A stretch of 64,000 nt of DNA from Sarcomyxa edulis. Taxonomy: Eukaryota; Basidiomycota; Agaricomycetes; Agaricales; Mycenaceae. Location: positions 3,534,001 to 3,598,000 of the forward strand of contig QUOL01000001.1 of assembly GCA_009761415.1 (NCBI GenBank), in the 5' to 3' direction. This document shows, in pieces, positions 23,401 through 33,639 of the stretch. A program made the position numbers and the translations under genes. Each line of letters starts with the position of its first letter. Position 1 is the first letter of the stretch. Below the pieces are notes generated by a model, which was given only the letters and a program-made list of their open reading frames with translations, was not told the DNA's origin and ran no database searches.

Positions 23401-25291
23401 ATCCAGCCTCAGCCCACTTCTTCCTAATGTAAGTGTCTGATCCTTGCCAGAAGTACAGCACGAGCTGACGGTCAGGAACATCCCCAACACTATCAGCCAA
23501 ACTTCGCAGCTCAAAGGTCCAATCGCGCACAGGACGAGTATTCTGACGACACTCAGTCAACCGAACACGCTGCCCAGTACGAAAATTTGCCGGGAAACAA
23601 TGATCGAACAACTTCGTCAAGAACTCATCCAGCTCCCAACGTCGTGTAGTCATCGCTACCTCCCGCATGAAGAACGCGGCAGCCTTTCCAGATAGGAAGT
23701 GTTGTAAACGAGGTACGCGACGTTTCTTGTTAATATGCGCTGATTTGAAATAGTCCATTACACTGTACAGCCAACGTTGAAAGACGTCGAACTTGGCATC
23801 GCCATTGTAAATCGACGGTAGAACAGGTTTGTCGTTTGTTAAGTCCCTCTTCCGTCGTTCACGTTGCTTACGATACTGCTTCTTCCGCAGTTTCTTTTCA
23901 CGTTTGGTCGACTCTGAATCCGACGAGTCCGCCGACGATGGCTCTGAGATCGTATCAGAGTCTGAACCATCCGATCCTGAGGGATCGTCATCAGGAGAGC
24001 CCCCGTCCTTCTTGCCTAACACCTTAAACATATAACTGCTCTTAGGAAGCTGGCTCGAGGCATTAACGGTGCGCTGAACAACCGGAGTTGACGATGATGA
24101 CTTGCCAGCACCTCGATTAGCAACAAGAGGTGCGGCGATGGAGTGCGAGGTACGTTTAGTATTCCTATCACCAGCAGCACTGTGCTGATGAGCCTCCTTG
24201 TTATTGCCAGACCTCTTCTGGGCCTCACGTACTCTACGTTCAGCGTTCGCGTTCGCCTCACGCAGCAACAAGGCTTGTTCCTCAACACGAAGAAGTTCGG
24301 CCAGGGCAGCGTCTGCCTCAATTTGGCCACGAACGACGTCGTCAGCTTCGTCAAGGTGAGTGTATTCCTCGCCATCGATGATAATCCTAGACGTTGACGC
24401 CGCCGTTCGTTCAGCCGGCCATTTCCCTTTGGCACTGAAATGAATACGGCCTTGAACATCCTCGTTATTAACGCGCCCTCCAGACCGACTGGCCCCATCA
24501 TGGGACGACAACGCTTGCTGTTCAGTAGCGAAACATCCCAATACGGGCTCACGTTCACCTTCGTTCTCAATGACAGACGGAGTAGAGGTCGACGAGGTCC
24601 TGGAAGACCCAGCAATGTATTTAGTTCGTTCAATGAAGCTCTGCACTTGTTCCGGAGTCATTTCCTGAAACAATGCGTTCATGAAAACATCATTCGCGAG
24701 CAGAGCAGCTGGAGGTACAGCCCTCAAATCTACCGAAATATCTTCTTGTTTGATAGACACTGGAGGAGACTTCTCATGATGAAGATACTCATTTATGGTG
24801 TCCTCTTCAGCATCCTCATAGTCAGAGCAATCAAATTCTTTAGGAAAATATTTAGGATTGTCATTGATAGGAGATGGAGTGCGAGAGACAGGGCTAGATA
24901 CAGTGTGTCGAGGAGCTTGGAAACCCTCCGAGTCAACCTCGAGAGAGCGTAGTCCAACCCCTAGCAGGGTCTGCATGTAGTCCAACAACGCGGGCGATGA
25001 CCTCGACCGAACGATTTGAACGGGAGCCGCGTGTTCTTCACCAGCCACGGAGATCGAGTCTTGCGACTCGACGACCTCTTCGTTCCTCGACTGCCCAGGA
25101 GCAGGAGCGCTCTCTCCTGTTTGAGGAGGAGCCAACGCGGCGGTGGTAGTTTCGTCACTAGACAAAGACGTAGTCATCGACGAAACAGAAGAAATAGACG
25201 TACTTTCATGACCGGAAGCGAGCGGCGCTCCGGTATCATGAGGTGATTGTGGAGAAGGGATGACCCTTCCCGAGCGAAGTATACGAGACAT
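17438..25291 (-). CDS. Gag-Pol polyprotein of the Gypsy chromovirus
   Basis: Single 2617-residue ORF. Approximate order: a long Ser/acidic N-terminal region; Gag near 490-700; a CCHC zinc knuckle (CFECKLEGHLSKDC) near 753-767; an acidic linker of about 300 residues; aspartic protease (ALLDTGSRADFIS) near 1095; reverse transcriptase with YLDDIVIYSD at about 1416; RNase H (VCDACCSG, TDHKALEF) near 1570-1640; integrase zinc finger (CSSCSVCQ) near 1910 and catalytic D..D..E in IDFVGPL, SDRDSLF and ERVNRT; GPY/F module (VGPYRVLKTI) near 2183; chromodomain (WEVSKIISHSG ... TTWMPYSEC) near 2240-2295. A further 320 residues follow, Arg/Gly/Asp-rich toward the end. Gag and Pol are in one frame, so no frameshift is needed. 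Chromodomains direct integration to modified chromatin in relatives. Confidence 0.95.
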   Translation of the reverse strand: MSRILRSGRVIPSPQSPHDTGAPLASGHESTSISSVSSMTTSLSSDETTTAALAPPQTGESAPAPGQSRNEEVVESQDSISVAGEEHAAPVQIVRSRSSPALLDYMQTLLGVGLRSLEVDSEGFQAPRHTVSSPVSRTPSPINDNPKYFPKEFDCSDYEDAEEDTINEYLHHEKSPPVSIKQEDISVDLRAVPPAALLANDVFMNALFQEMTPEQVQSFIERTKYIAGSSRTSSTSTPSVIENEGEREPVLGCFATEQQALSSHDGASRSGGRVNNEDVQGRIHFSAKGKWPAERTAASTSRIIIDGEEYTHLDEADDVVRGQIEADAALAELLRVEEQALLLREANANAERRVREAQKRSGNNKEAHQHSAAGDRNTKRTSHSIAAPLVANRGAGKSSSSTPVVQRTVNASSQLPKSSYMFKVLGKKDGGSPDDDPSGSDGSDSDTISEPSSADSSDSESTKREKKLRKKQYRKQRERRKRDLTNDKPVLPSIYNGDAKFDVFQRWLYSVMDYFKSAHINKKRRVPRLQHFLSGKAAAFFMREVAMTTRRWELDEFLTKLFDHCFPANFRTGQRVRLTECRQNTRPVRDWTFELRSLADSVGDVPDRQLVLYFWQGSDTYIRKKWAEAGYSPEVSLFDELEAAAERFQEASRYEAYDARRMSSENNHREQRRGRGKFDTHRQHVSSTQSSTSAPTASSSNSGSNANTRTSGSNDLPRSSSNGSGNAQSNGNSGNTRRKLPQKELDELRAQNRCFECKLEGHLSKDCPKRRRLNGGNGGKTSLRVSAVSMTSTCLPNAETSSLLGLALIPTEEWIPSEEYRTAQDQVLIERALSMLRGAVPFVYDFFTVESNSPFSPTRFSMSEYGGDIFLIEDWHTMDSHVISRVDLMDLRFDLLRWIHQQKALVCDQMLTGQEPWLQPSYVRPAVWSWPHGEPVVVNYDDSDFEDGSDNENELTAILEESEPEEDTDVQSTISETDDFDIGSDFSSDSDDSDDDSPASGSATVSSSSWVESHIDDIEMTDYSRSELCDGDSDSWDTCDMQVLAVTSASSSRKKSKAEVLDSLERTAASLKDFTRKAPKTVIIAARVNGTIVRALLDTGSRADFISSPVVDLLKLKRVALAKPQSVKLAVTGSHTTVNFGVDAELEYQTIKETRHFDVMNIEGYDVILGTPFLFQHRVILGFNPVKIAIGSASSLALEGDDVSLIQSHAADLEEERIQRLRDELITYASDICRDAIDTPLPPFRAVNHVIPLKDESKVYSWRPSRCPDALKPLWREKRDAYVASGRWYFQNSTNAMPMLMIRKPDLKDGTVRLRTPIDCRERNANTRKLSSPLPDIEGILRNIVPHRFRSLIDGKDAYEQMRVVPEDEPKNSFNTPDGTMVSRVMQIGDCNGGASFQALMTHIFAPYIGVFMDVYLDDIVIYSDSVEDHVKHIKMVVDVLRREKLFLNANKLKFFVEKLKVLGHIVDDNGIAMDPEKVDRIANWKTPTNRELLAGFLGAIGYLATDCPNVRVPMGFLAGLNRPTIPWRWNPMAQRAFEECKDIVQTWRDHHRVVLKYGKDQPPINLVCDACCSGGSGIVSQGEDFKTAAIVAFWSGKFNTTQQNYPVHEQELLAIVESLKRFRNLLHGTFFRIFTDHKALEFLMSQKHLSPRQVRWMEILNEFDFKIIYIPGETNVFADALSRIYSSEPVGIVRAPSEYVSLESEGSRKALATLTMFSAPIYTGDVALAAMQVALDHVSVPKKVRRVILHVRNPKDENHSGLRMEGEPIVNEDPVVLDMSDLVAKQSPEEEIETVASPRLTDLVTQGDPEVQLPECLKGRYAEDPFFKMIMDSPSTFKNFEVVDGLIFLKDSDRRILCIPNVTIGVRRVQEIVISHAHSILAHLGHRKTLFYLRDNVWWKNLLDDVKLFCSSCSVCQMAKTGNQKPYGMLKTLPVPSYPWQSIGIDFVGPLPESRNRHGGCDMITVIIDHLTSMVHLVASRQTYRARDIAELVFENVYKLHGLPECIVSDRDSLFTSVFWTNLHRLIGTELKMSSSYHPQTDGSTERVNRTIGQMLRQCVSPSQKDWVAKLPGIEFAINCARSETTEYSPFFLNTGRMPRPMVWNSSTEYPGVRVFAQRVKDAILAAHDSILAARVKQTRQANKRRRHAPFADGDLVYLSTKNLKLPANRARKLAPKFVGPYRVLKTISESSFEIDLPSELRRKGIHPVFHASLLRIHVPSDDRRFPGRQLQQVFNLGDNDPKEWEVSKIISHSGKGKTAYFEVLWGPGDTTWMPYSECAHLDALKAYFEGLGVSGIGSLPDGKGVVPESDPQIFSGAVHLDIKEIRPLENSVLPNLELLLTTMSSPSSITDIANGLASTTLDGALGAPELAGPEGGMVGVAAPAIGDAMQFPVQGSADLMNHAIADNIPVQHVFGQGINGGLTDFSFNNFPPTPPPSTAVPGSPMSTTSNLPNGDFSIHAISPNMASTHIDSGFSTRGTSSLSSLAPDSNMERLWAQVDGNNRFQHQTMTRLLGMIGDGGRIHSGDFRRRGGPPGGRGKARRYRDRRNRDGSDDDSDDEGRGRGRRHRRRYGDDDRRGDLNARRDRSPSPGHGGAAIPAGHNEGAAAPMVVDVDA

Positions 25292-25385
25292 AAGATGTGT
25301 CGGCGATGGTGTCCTGGGTGATCAAACCAGTCGATGTCGCCAACGAGAGAGAGAGAGAGATAAGAAAGTTTAAGAGTTCAAAATA

Positions 25386-25610
25386 TGTAACGATAGGCTG
25401 TCGAAGACGGCTGTAGCGCTACACGTAGAGATTCTCTAAGATAATCAGACCAGCAGAACTGGAACCAACAATCTTATTGAGTGAGAAAACTGGGGTGTCG
25501 AAGAGATACAAGCAGCCTTATAACGAAAATGAAAAGGGGACTAGTCCGAAAAAGTAGGTAGCCAAAACAAGAGACAACGGGCGCCTCGGCGAGACGCCCG
25601 ATTCTCTACA
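25386..25610 (-). repeat. 5' LTR of the Gypsy element (right copy)
   Basis: 225 bp, apparently identical to the left copy. In element orientation it precedes a 94-nt leader with a CT-rich microsatellite (GA run near 25347-25361 on the plus strand) and then the ORF start at 25291. No convincing tRNA-complementary primer site was recognised directly at the LTR edge. Confidence 0.95.
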
Positions 25611-25781
25611 TAGATCCTATTATTCGCTGTCTGTGGGCCTATCCAAAGTTATATAGACTTGGCTATCTCTTCATAATTACCTCCTACACATATTCCGAGT
25701 CCGCAGTCCAACCTGGGCCGCCAGTGATCCACAAACTTTTAGTGGCACGACCTCGAGACAATCATCCCACCCGCCCCCATC

Positions 25782-26431
25782 ATGTCTATCTCTCCAGAAT
25801 CCACGCCAGCACCAACGACAGCCGAATGTCCAGGGACTATGACTGCCAATCCAGCAACCCCGGTACCACTGGCAATGTCACCGACAGCACTCTCTATCGC
25901 GAATTTCAAACCAACGCCCAAAGAGGTCCTCAGCGGAATCGCCCCGCATCTTTTTGAAGAGAATCCGAGGGTGAGGAGACGGAACTCTAGAAGGCATACC
26001 ATAAGTGTCGGTAGTTGGCAGCAACAGCAGCACTACCGACCACGCCCCCCTGCACATCTTCGGCGGGCCTCCGATTTGAAGGCCAGCGTTTCGCCGTTGG
26101 GCATGTCTGCCGTTATCAGCTCTTGGGACGAGAATGGAGTATTTATGGGTGAGTTCAAGGTTTGACGTGGAGATTGGGCTTTAACAAGTTCTTATGCTTT
26201 GAAGGTCAAACAGAGAGACAGATGGATGGTGAAGAGACTGTCGATATCATCCGAGTCCCTACGCGTACCAATGATGGAAGGACGAGCAGTGCAGAATCTG
26301 AGAATAGATCTCTGACGCAGATACCCAAATTTCCTCCCACAGCGACGACTGGGGAGAAGGCCGGTTCAGCCCAACGCAAGCGCTCCCGAAGCTTCCGTCT
26401 CGATGTGCAAATCGCTTTCAAGTACGCGTAA
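25782..26431 (+). CDS. Hypothetical protein, two exons
   Basis: Exon 1 starts MSISPESTPAPTTAECPG and continues SIANFKPTPKEVLSGIAPHL and RRRNSRRHTISVGSW to GVFMG. An intron of about 56 bp (gtgagt near 26150 to an acceptor at about 26206) joins it to QTERQMDGEETVDIIRVPTR and SAQRKRSRSFRLDVQIAFKY, ending at 26431. About 200 residues, mostly disordered, rich in Pro/Ser/Thr with Arg-rich patches. I do not recognise a domain. The 5' LTR of the retroelement ends only 171 bp upstream, on the promoter side. A TATATA string lies near 25652. The splice join keeps frame, which supports a real gene. Confidence 0.6.
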
Positions 26432-28300
26432 ATTGACCTCTCTACTCTTACCAATGTCTCTTACCGATCCTATCACCTAGAACAATCGCGATAATGCTCA
26501 GGTATACACCACGACTCTATCCTCGACTCTACCTGAAACTAAAGTTTTTATCAGACCTTCCAGCAAATCGACCTCATGATATAGACGATAGAAATTAGAA
26601 ACAAACATATCCGACTAGAGAACATTGATCATATGTACATGAACACACAACACCGACGACCTCCTCACGCACCTACTATATTCATCATTTCACAATTCCT
26701 CCATCTTGTTTTACTTATTCCTTTGCTCGACCTATTTCTTGCGCATCTTCACATTTGTACCTACTTCCATCTCATACGTCTCATATTCAAGCTACCCTCG
26801 TCGGGGTTCCCCGCCGCCCACATCGATATTATTACCATCATCTCGTCCAATTTAGAACACACCCCCATTGTTATACTTCGGTGAGTCTTTTACCTTTCTG
26901 TCCTCCAGATGGTAGTTCTTATGAACTGCTTCATACAGGAATTCGTTAGACTGTAGTTTTCTAGCTTCACGGCACGGTATACATAGAAGCGCTCCACCTA
27001 CGCCTGATAGATTGTGGCTTGACTTCACTACCACCAATGATTGCCTTTCCTTCTGTTATCTGTGACTGTCTTCCGGCATGAATGCAGCTTGATAATCACG
27101 CATGCTCAGCAAACATCCGAGTCGCATTGAAGAGACTCTGTCTCGTCCACGATAGCTTGAGGTTCGTCCTTATCACATATCTCAGTTTACGCATGCACTA
27201 ACATCTATCTGCTCAGAAACGGCTCACCCTTTACTGCTTATGAGTAGACTACGAACATGCTGTTCGAGCAGATCTGGTTGGAAACTCGAATTCCGGTTGT
27301 GTGCGGTTTCCGTTCGTAGTAGCTAGGATTCGATATCTCCACATGTCGGCAGTATACGACTCCAGTGATCATCTGGGATCTCTCTTGATTCGCTGCCTAT
27401 CATGCTCTTGTCTGTCCCGGCCTCCATTTCTTTTGTGCAGATTGATGATGATCCACCGAGTCAAAGGAATTCACCTGGTGCGTGCAAGGTTGCATCGACT
27501 GGTACGACCAATTTCTATGTTGATATCAGTATACAGCTTCTAGCGCTTATGATGGGTCGTCAGCCATCATGCTTGGGTCTCCGAAGCACTCGAGCAGGCG
27601 ATCTTGAAAATAAAAAGAATCCACCCATATCAGCTATCAGTACAGTTACAAGGTGTCGATCGTATCCGCGTGCGGGACAGTATCCGTGGACCAGGGTGTC
27701 TGTTTTCTTTTAAGAAGGTCAGTTCACCATAATCTGTGCGACAATGTTGTGAAGGCCCACTTATGTCGCTAATCTGTACATCTGCGCATCTGCACTAGAT
27801 TGCAACATTACAAGCGCTGAAGAGACATACTGCATTCGAGCAATCACAAAGGAGGGACTTGCGGCGACCAAGCGGCGACCTCTCACCCGAGACGAAACAC
27901 CCAGCGTCATTCGGCTACAGCTCTAACAAACGAAGGACTCTTTGCCAATTTCCAGAACTTGACTCACCTGGCAAGTTTTTCATATTCACACGTCTTTTCG
28001 TTGAACATCAAAGCGTTGACTCGCTATCCTTCGACGCTGACAATTTGACCTTTCACTGAGACCACAGGCTTCTATTTTTTCCTTCCCGAGCGATACGCGC
28101 CTATCAGTGGCTTGGGTTTACATCATGATAAAGGTGGTCTCAATCAATTCAACATTTTGTTCAGTGTCGTATTGTGATTTGCCGTGCTGTTCGACATGGC
28201 GACAACTAGTCCTCAATAGCAGAGGTGCAATATTTTGAAGAGGTATAAAAGACTGGTTCTTTGACCTTACATTTCTGCATCTCAAATCCACCTTTCGACG
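26432..28300. other. Long region without a supported gene
   Basis: About 1.9 kb. Open frames such as 26633-26884 and 27402-27713 are short, lack recognisable motifs and do not join well by splicing. The 26630-26880 part is strongly C/T-rich, like a fungal 5' leader, and ends at a possible donor (GGTGAGTC near 26880). An untranslated or non-coding transcript is possible but unproven. The last 200 bp are the likely OPT copy 1 promoter. Confidence 0.4.
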
Positions 28301-31300
28301 ATGTCTGCAGGGTCCAATATCTACGAACTCAACGACCTTACGAAGACCGGCTCAATTGATAAGGAAAAATATTTCTCTTCGTTCACCGTTACGCCTGCAA
28401 ATTGTGAGTCTCTGTCGTGACTGTCTGGTCGAAACGATTGAACTTGACATTAATACTTCCTTCTTCTCAGCTGTGAGTAAGGATGCACTCTTTCATTTGG
28501 CAGAGAGGTGACTATCGCAACTTTCCCACCACCAGGTCGACAGCCTGGAATACGATCCAAATCTCGACGAGAACCAAAAAGCCAGTGATGTCTCAGAGGA
28601 TTCTCCATACCCAGAAGTACGTGCTGCGGTGGCTAACACAGATGATCCCGAGATGTTGGCGTCGACGCTGCGAGCATGGGTGATCGGGCTAGTATGGGCC
28701 CTCGTATGCTCTGCATTGGACCAATACTTCTACTTCCGCTTCCCTTCTATCGGCGTAGCTGGCATTATCCCCATTTTGGTATCTCTCCCCATTGGCCGAG
28801 CGTGGGCTGCATATCTCCCTGAATGGAAGGTTTTTGGTATTTCTCTCAATCCTGGTCCGTTTACAATTAAAGAGCATGTCCTTATTATGGTGAGATACTT
28901 AATTCATTCCCCTCATACATGCTAAGCATTTCGTCTGCAGATAATCTCTGGTGTGGCGTCCACACCGGCTTACGCGACCGACATTTTTGCTGTGCAAAGG
29001 GTGGTCTACAATCAAACATACAGTTTCCTATGTACGCTTCCAGATCTTTGTCTATCTTTCTCGTTTGACGTCTCGGCCGCGCACCACAGATCAATGGCTG
29101 GTCCTGATGTCGACACAGCTTATTGGATTTGCGATGGGAGGCATAGCCCGGCACTTCATCGTCGACCCACCCACGATGATCTGGCCTATGATTCTTCCCA
29201 CATGTACACTCTTGAACTCTCTTCACTCTCAGGGATACTCCTTAACCCAGGACAGACTTAACCGCCGAAAGTTGTTTCTCTACGCTACTTTGGTGTCGTT
29301 CGTGTGGTGTGAGTTTGCAATCCTGGGTAGTCCTCGATGGCTCACATGATTTCTGCTTAGACTTTGTGCCGGGCTACCTATGTTCGTGGACTTCTATCGC
29401 CATCACTGTCTTCTTTACTGAGCTGGTTTTGCGATAGTCACAGTACTCTCGTGGTTCTCATGGGTGTGTTTTATCCGCCCTAACAATCCAGGTAAGTTGG
29501 CACCGCTTCTACGAGTATAAGTATACTACATCTGTTCACTCTCCAATGCAGTCATTGCACAATTATTCGGGTAAGCAACTGCATCATAATTATGCGTTAT
29601 AACAAATCATATCACTCCCTTATGTTAGATACCGACATGGCTTGGTAGCTATCCTTCAATCTCGGCATGACTCGTATACGACCTGACCATTCTCTTCTAG
29701 GGACTGTCTATGCTTACTTTTGACTGGGCTCAGATGTCGTATGCCCTGCCCTTCCGATTAAGTACCGCAAAGGGAATTCTAATGCTCTTTAGGTCTCTCG
29801 GAAATCCACTCACGATCCCATGTGCGTACTGTACTGTAGCCGTTGGACCGAGCATTGGTGCTGACGCTGCATTTAGGGTGGTCAATGGCGAACGTTATTG
29901 TTAGCTTCTTGTTCTTCGGCTGTGAGCCCATTTCATTGTCTGGGATTCCAGGTACTCATATACGATCTCTCAGGGCTTCTTACACCGATTCTCTATGTAA
30001 GCAATTCCACCGGGAACCATGACAGGAGGTTGATACAAAACCCCACAGTTCACGAATACTTGGTACTCAAAGTACATGCCGTGAGTCAACCATTCGCTTT
30101 TCTGCGGATGGGAAATTGTGGTTGACAGCTAGTATGCACATCAGATTATCCTCCACTATTTCGTACGACAATCAAGGCCTTCCGTACGACGTCGCGCGTA
30201 TTTTGAACCCTGATCTCACTTTGAACTTGGATGCATACCACCAGTACAGCCCCTTGTTCTTATCGTGAGTTGTTGCTATTGCTCCTACTGCTCTTCTTCC
30301 TGCTAACCCCTTCTTTCACCCGTGAATGCAGGACAGCATTTGCGTTACAATATGGGTAGGTGTGCAAACTACGCTCAAAAATACATATTGTGCTCATACC
30401 TGTTCACAGGTTGTCGTTTGCGTCGCTTACAGGTAAATTCACGCCATGTCGCGGTAATACATCTGAATACTGCTCAACGCTTGACGTCCAAATCTAGCGA
30501 CTGTGGCGCATACGATTCTGTACTACCGGAAGCAAATCTGGACACAATCACGCCGGTCTTTAGCTGAACAATCTGACATTCATGCCAAATTGATGTCGAA
30601 GTACTCTCAAGGTGCCACCAGCAGCACGTTCTACGAACGAAATCTTCTCTGATCATCACGTTTTATCTTCAGTTCCTCAGTGGTGGTATCTCGTGATCTT
30701 CTTGGTCACCTTCATCTTCGGCATCATCGGTATCCATGTCTGGTCTACACAATTGCCGGTCTGGGCATTTATCCTCGCTCTCATCATATGTCAGTAATAC
30801 ATCTGCATTGTCCTGCAATTTCCTGAGGCTCATCGAAAATTCCTGTGCAGCATTCATCTTTGTGCTCCCCGTAGGAATCATGGCAGCAATCACCAGTCAA
30901 GGAATTGCTCTCAAGTAGGGAAAACAGCCTGCTTTTGGAAGTCTCACTAGCTAATAACACTGCCTAGTGTCATATCCGAGCTGATCATTGGGTGAGCGAA
31001 CACGCAGCCCACACCGGTAATGCCACAACTAAACAGGCCTTAATCCAGCTATGCTCTTCCGGGGCGCCCTGTGGCCATGATGCTATTCAAGACTTACGGT
31101 TATAATGTGCGTGCACCGAAACGCATGTGAGGTTTTGTTCATCAGCATCTCATCAATATAGACCATGGCGCAAGCTCTCAACTTCATTTCCGATATGAAG
31201 TTCGGCCATTACATGAAGATTCCACCGAAACAGATGTTTTGGGCTCAAGTAAGCCTTGACATGCTTGATATCGGACGTTGTACCAAATCATTGTAACCGA

Positions 31301-32753
31301 CAGGTCATACCGACGATCGTGGCGGGGACGGTCCAAATAGGAGTTCAAGCTTGGATGTTTACAAATATCTCGTGCGTGGATTTCTGATTCCATAATCCCT
31401 TTGACGTCCTCATTTTCTTGGGGGAATTGCCAGGGACATGTGTTCTCCCACCCAAAAACACGGGTGAGTCAGTCGTTTGAATATTCTACGCCAGTCGTCT
31501 TACAGCCAACAGCTTCATTTGTGTCGATACCCAAGTATTTGGGACTTCGTCTATCATGTGGGGTATGTCTCGATTTGTGACGTCTTTTGACCTGCGTTTT
31601 GAAAATGGGCCTGGTCAGGTGTAATTGGGCCGGCTCTTCAATTTACAAAAAGCCAAATTTACCGGTAAGTGGCGGTGCGTTCACTGTGAGCTAAGGATCT
31701 AACACACCATATCCCCTTGATGTGACTAGGCGTGAGTCTTCAGAATGTTTGCCGCATTCACTTTCTATTCGAGTTATTGATGCGAGGATCCCCAGCTCTC
31801 CTCTATTTCTTCCTCATTGGTGCTCTCGCACCGGTAGCTACATGGCTTCTGACGAAGAAGTACCCGAGGAGCTTTTGGAGATACGTCAAGTAAGCAAACT
31901 CTACACTGTCCTTTTTGCTTAGTCGTCTCGATCTCACTGTTTGTGTCTTTACAGCTTGTGAGTTTTCTGCTTTCGCCCAGGCCTCCGAGTCACCCCCTGA
32001 GTCTTTGACGCACATCCAGCCCAGTCATCTTCAGCGGGTATGCTCTCCCTGGCTGTTCTGGACAAAACTATGTCCTTTGGGGGTAAACTCATATCTTGAT
32101 CGTGTTGTTTCCTGTTCCTGATTATCATGTCTGTCTAGTATCATAGGGTTCATCTTCCAATTCCACATCAAACGGTAAGATAATCGGATAGGTATTCGGT
32201 CAGAGCTGATGTCTTCCGCGGTAATACTCAGTCGCAATTCTGCTTGGTGGTCCAAGTATAACTGTGCGTATGATCCTATCTCAGTGATTCACCGCCTTGC
32301 ATACTCACAGGCTGCGTGCATTCAGACGTGTTGGGTATCGGTCTCGATACCGGTGTGGCCATCTCCGCGCTGGTGATATTCTTCTTGTGCGCAACCGTTG
32401 CTTTCTATTGTCTTTGATTTCTTGCTCACTCACAGCGTCCCGCAGGCTTCAGCTTCCTGATAATGGGAATGTATGTCGTCTTTTTTTATCTTCATGGTCT
32501 GCAAGAGCTCATCGACTCTAGATTGGATTGAGCACAATCCAGAGCTGGTGGGGAAACACTGTTAGTTTGTTGTTCCTTCTCGTGCCTCTCGTGCTGATAT
32601 CTCCCCTCATCAGGCTTATTTGACAGGTGCAGATGGGGTCGGTGTTCCTGTGCTTATTCCTGCTCCGGGTGAAACATTCGGGTATGTGTCTCAGTGGTAT
32701 CGGATGTTTCCAGAAGTAGCTGACATCACCTTCAAAGGCCGGCTACTTGGTAA
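28301..32753 (+). CDS. Oligopeptide transporter (OPT family), copy 1
   Basis: Plasma-membrane proton-coupled importer of small peptides (OPT family). Start [18 protein letters not shown] at 28301. About 20 short introns split it. Key stretches in order: [20 protein letters not shown], the family NPG motif ([19 protein letters not shown]), [162 protein letters not shown] and the C-terminus GETFGPATW ending at 32753. All conserved blocks are present without stops once introns are removed, so it looks intact. An apparent 2-nt exon occurs at 28471-28472. Paralogue of the minus-strand gene at 44880-49790. Confidence 0.88.
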
Positions 32754-33639
32754 AGCACAGCATAGAAGGTACCGCACAACATAGAAGTTACCTTGCGTCC
32801 GGTCTGAGATCTAGGATCTAGACACTCCGAGTGCTCGTAGAAAGATATACTATCGTCACGGTTGGACCAGTGTTCGACAATCTGAGCTAAAAGAAATCCT
32901 GCCCTTTATCTAATACATATTTTCTTCTCGGTTCTTTTGCATCTGGTGCATTAACATGTTCACTATCTGAACAAAAAAGCTGGCCTCCTTGTTTGTTACA
33001 GAAACATTCTCACAACGTTCCCGGCGAGGGGATGGGTGTTCGACAATTTCTCCGCGCGACCATTCTATGTCACGCTGCCGAGTAGCTGCCGAATTGCAAC
33101 TCCGAGCGGCATGCCCTGCGGCATCGAAGATAGAGTGCGAACGCCGAATTGCGGAGTTTGACTGAAGTGGCATAATGTAACGCTTTCTCGATGTTCGTAG
33201 ATATAGGAGGAACCACATGTCCTGGCGTCTCGGAAAATTTTGAGAAGACTTTCATACTATAAGGGATGCTAGATACAACTTCACTAAGGGAAACATGAAG
33301 TTTTGTCTCTAAACAAGCTTGATCTTGATGGAAAATGTTGTTTTTGAGCGGTTTTTCGCCTCCTGCTTCGTAAAATCCTCTAGCTATCTTGGCTTGACTA
33401 CTCAGTCATACTCTTATATACTTCTTGTGATTTTACAAGAAGTTACTAAGGGAAACGAGCAAAGAATGCGCCTGCTAGACTCGATTGTTGAACTCTGGTC
33501 AGGTGATAGTATACCTGCGCTCTGGTTCTCGTATTACTCTCCGATACTCTGCTCCTCTTCTGATTACAATCCTATTTATTATGTGGATATAATGATACAC
33601 GGAATCCGGATATTGATACATCGAGGAGGGGTATGCCGA
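32754..33639. other. Intergenic region between OPT copy 1 and APC11
   Basis: About 0.9 kb between convergent gene ends. A 119-codon plus-strand frame from 33319 crosses into the APC11 3' exon in antisense and has no recognisable features. Nothing else could be supported. Confidence 0.4.

Larger units (their letters stand above)
17030..25610 (-). mobile_element. Complete Ty3/Gypsy chromovirus-type LTR retrotransposon
   Basis: 8.6-kb element in minus orientation. It has 225-bp LTRs at both ends (TG..CA on the plus strand), one uninterrupted gag-pol ORF, a purine-rich tract beside the 3' LTR and a chromodomain in the integrase. By eye the two LTRs are identical over their whole length and the ORF has no stop, so the insertion looks recent and possibly still competent. 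No good 5-bp target-site duplication is seen: flanks are AGGAT on the left and TAGAT on the right. It sits between CSN7 and a small gene that starts at 25782. Confidence 0.95.

Noticed and set aside
25292..25385. Possible primer binding site (TTGGCGACATCGACTGG on the minus strand)
   Set aside because: It lies about 45 nt from the LTR edge rather than next to it, and I cannot match it to a tRNA 3' end without a search.
17030..25610. Perfect 5-bp target-site duplication for the Gypsy element
   Set aside because: Checked several LTR border choices; AGGAT versus TAGAT match at only three of five positions.
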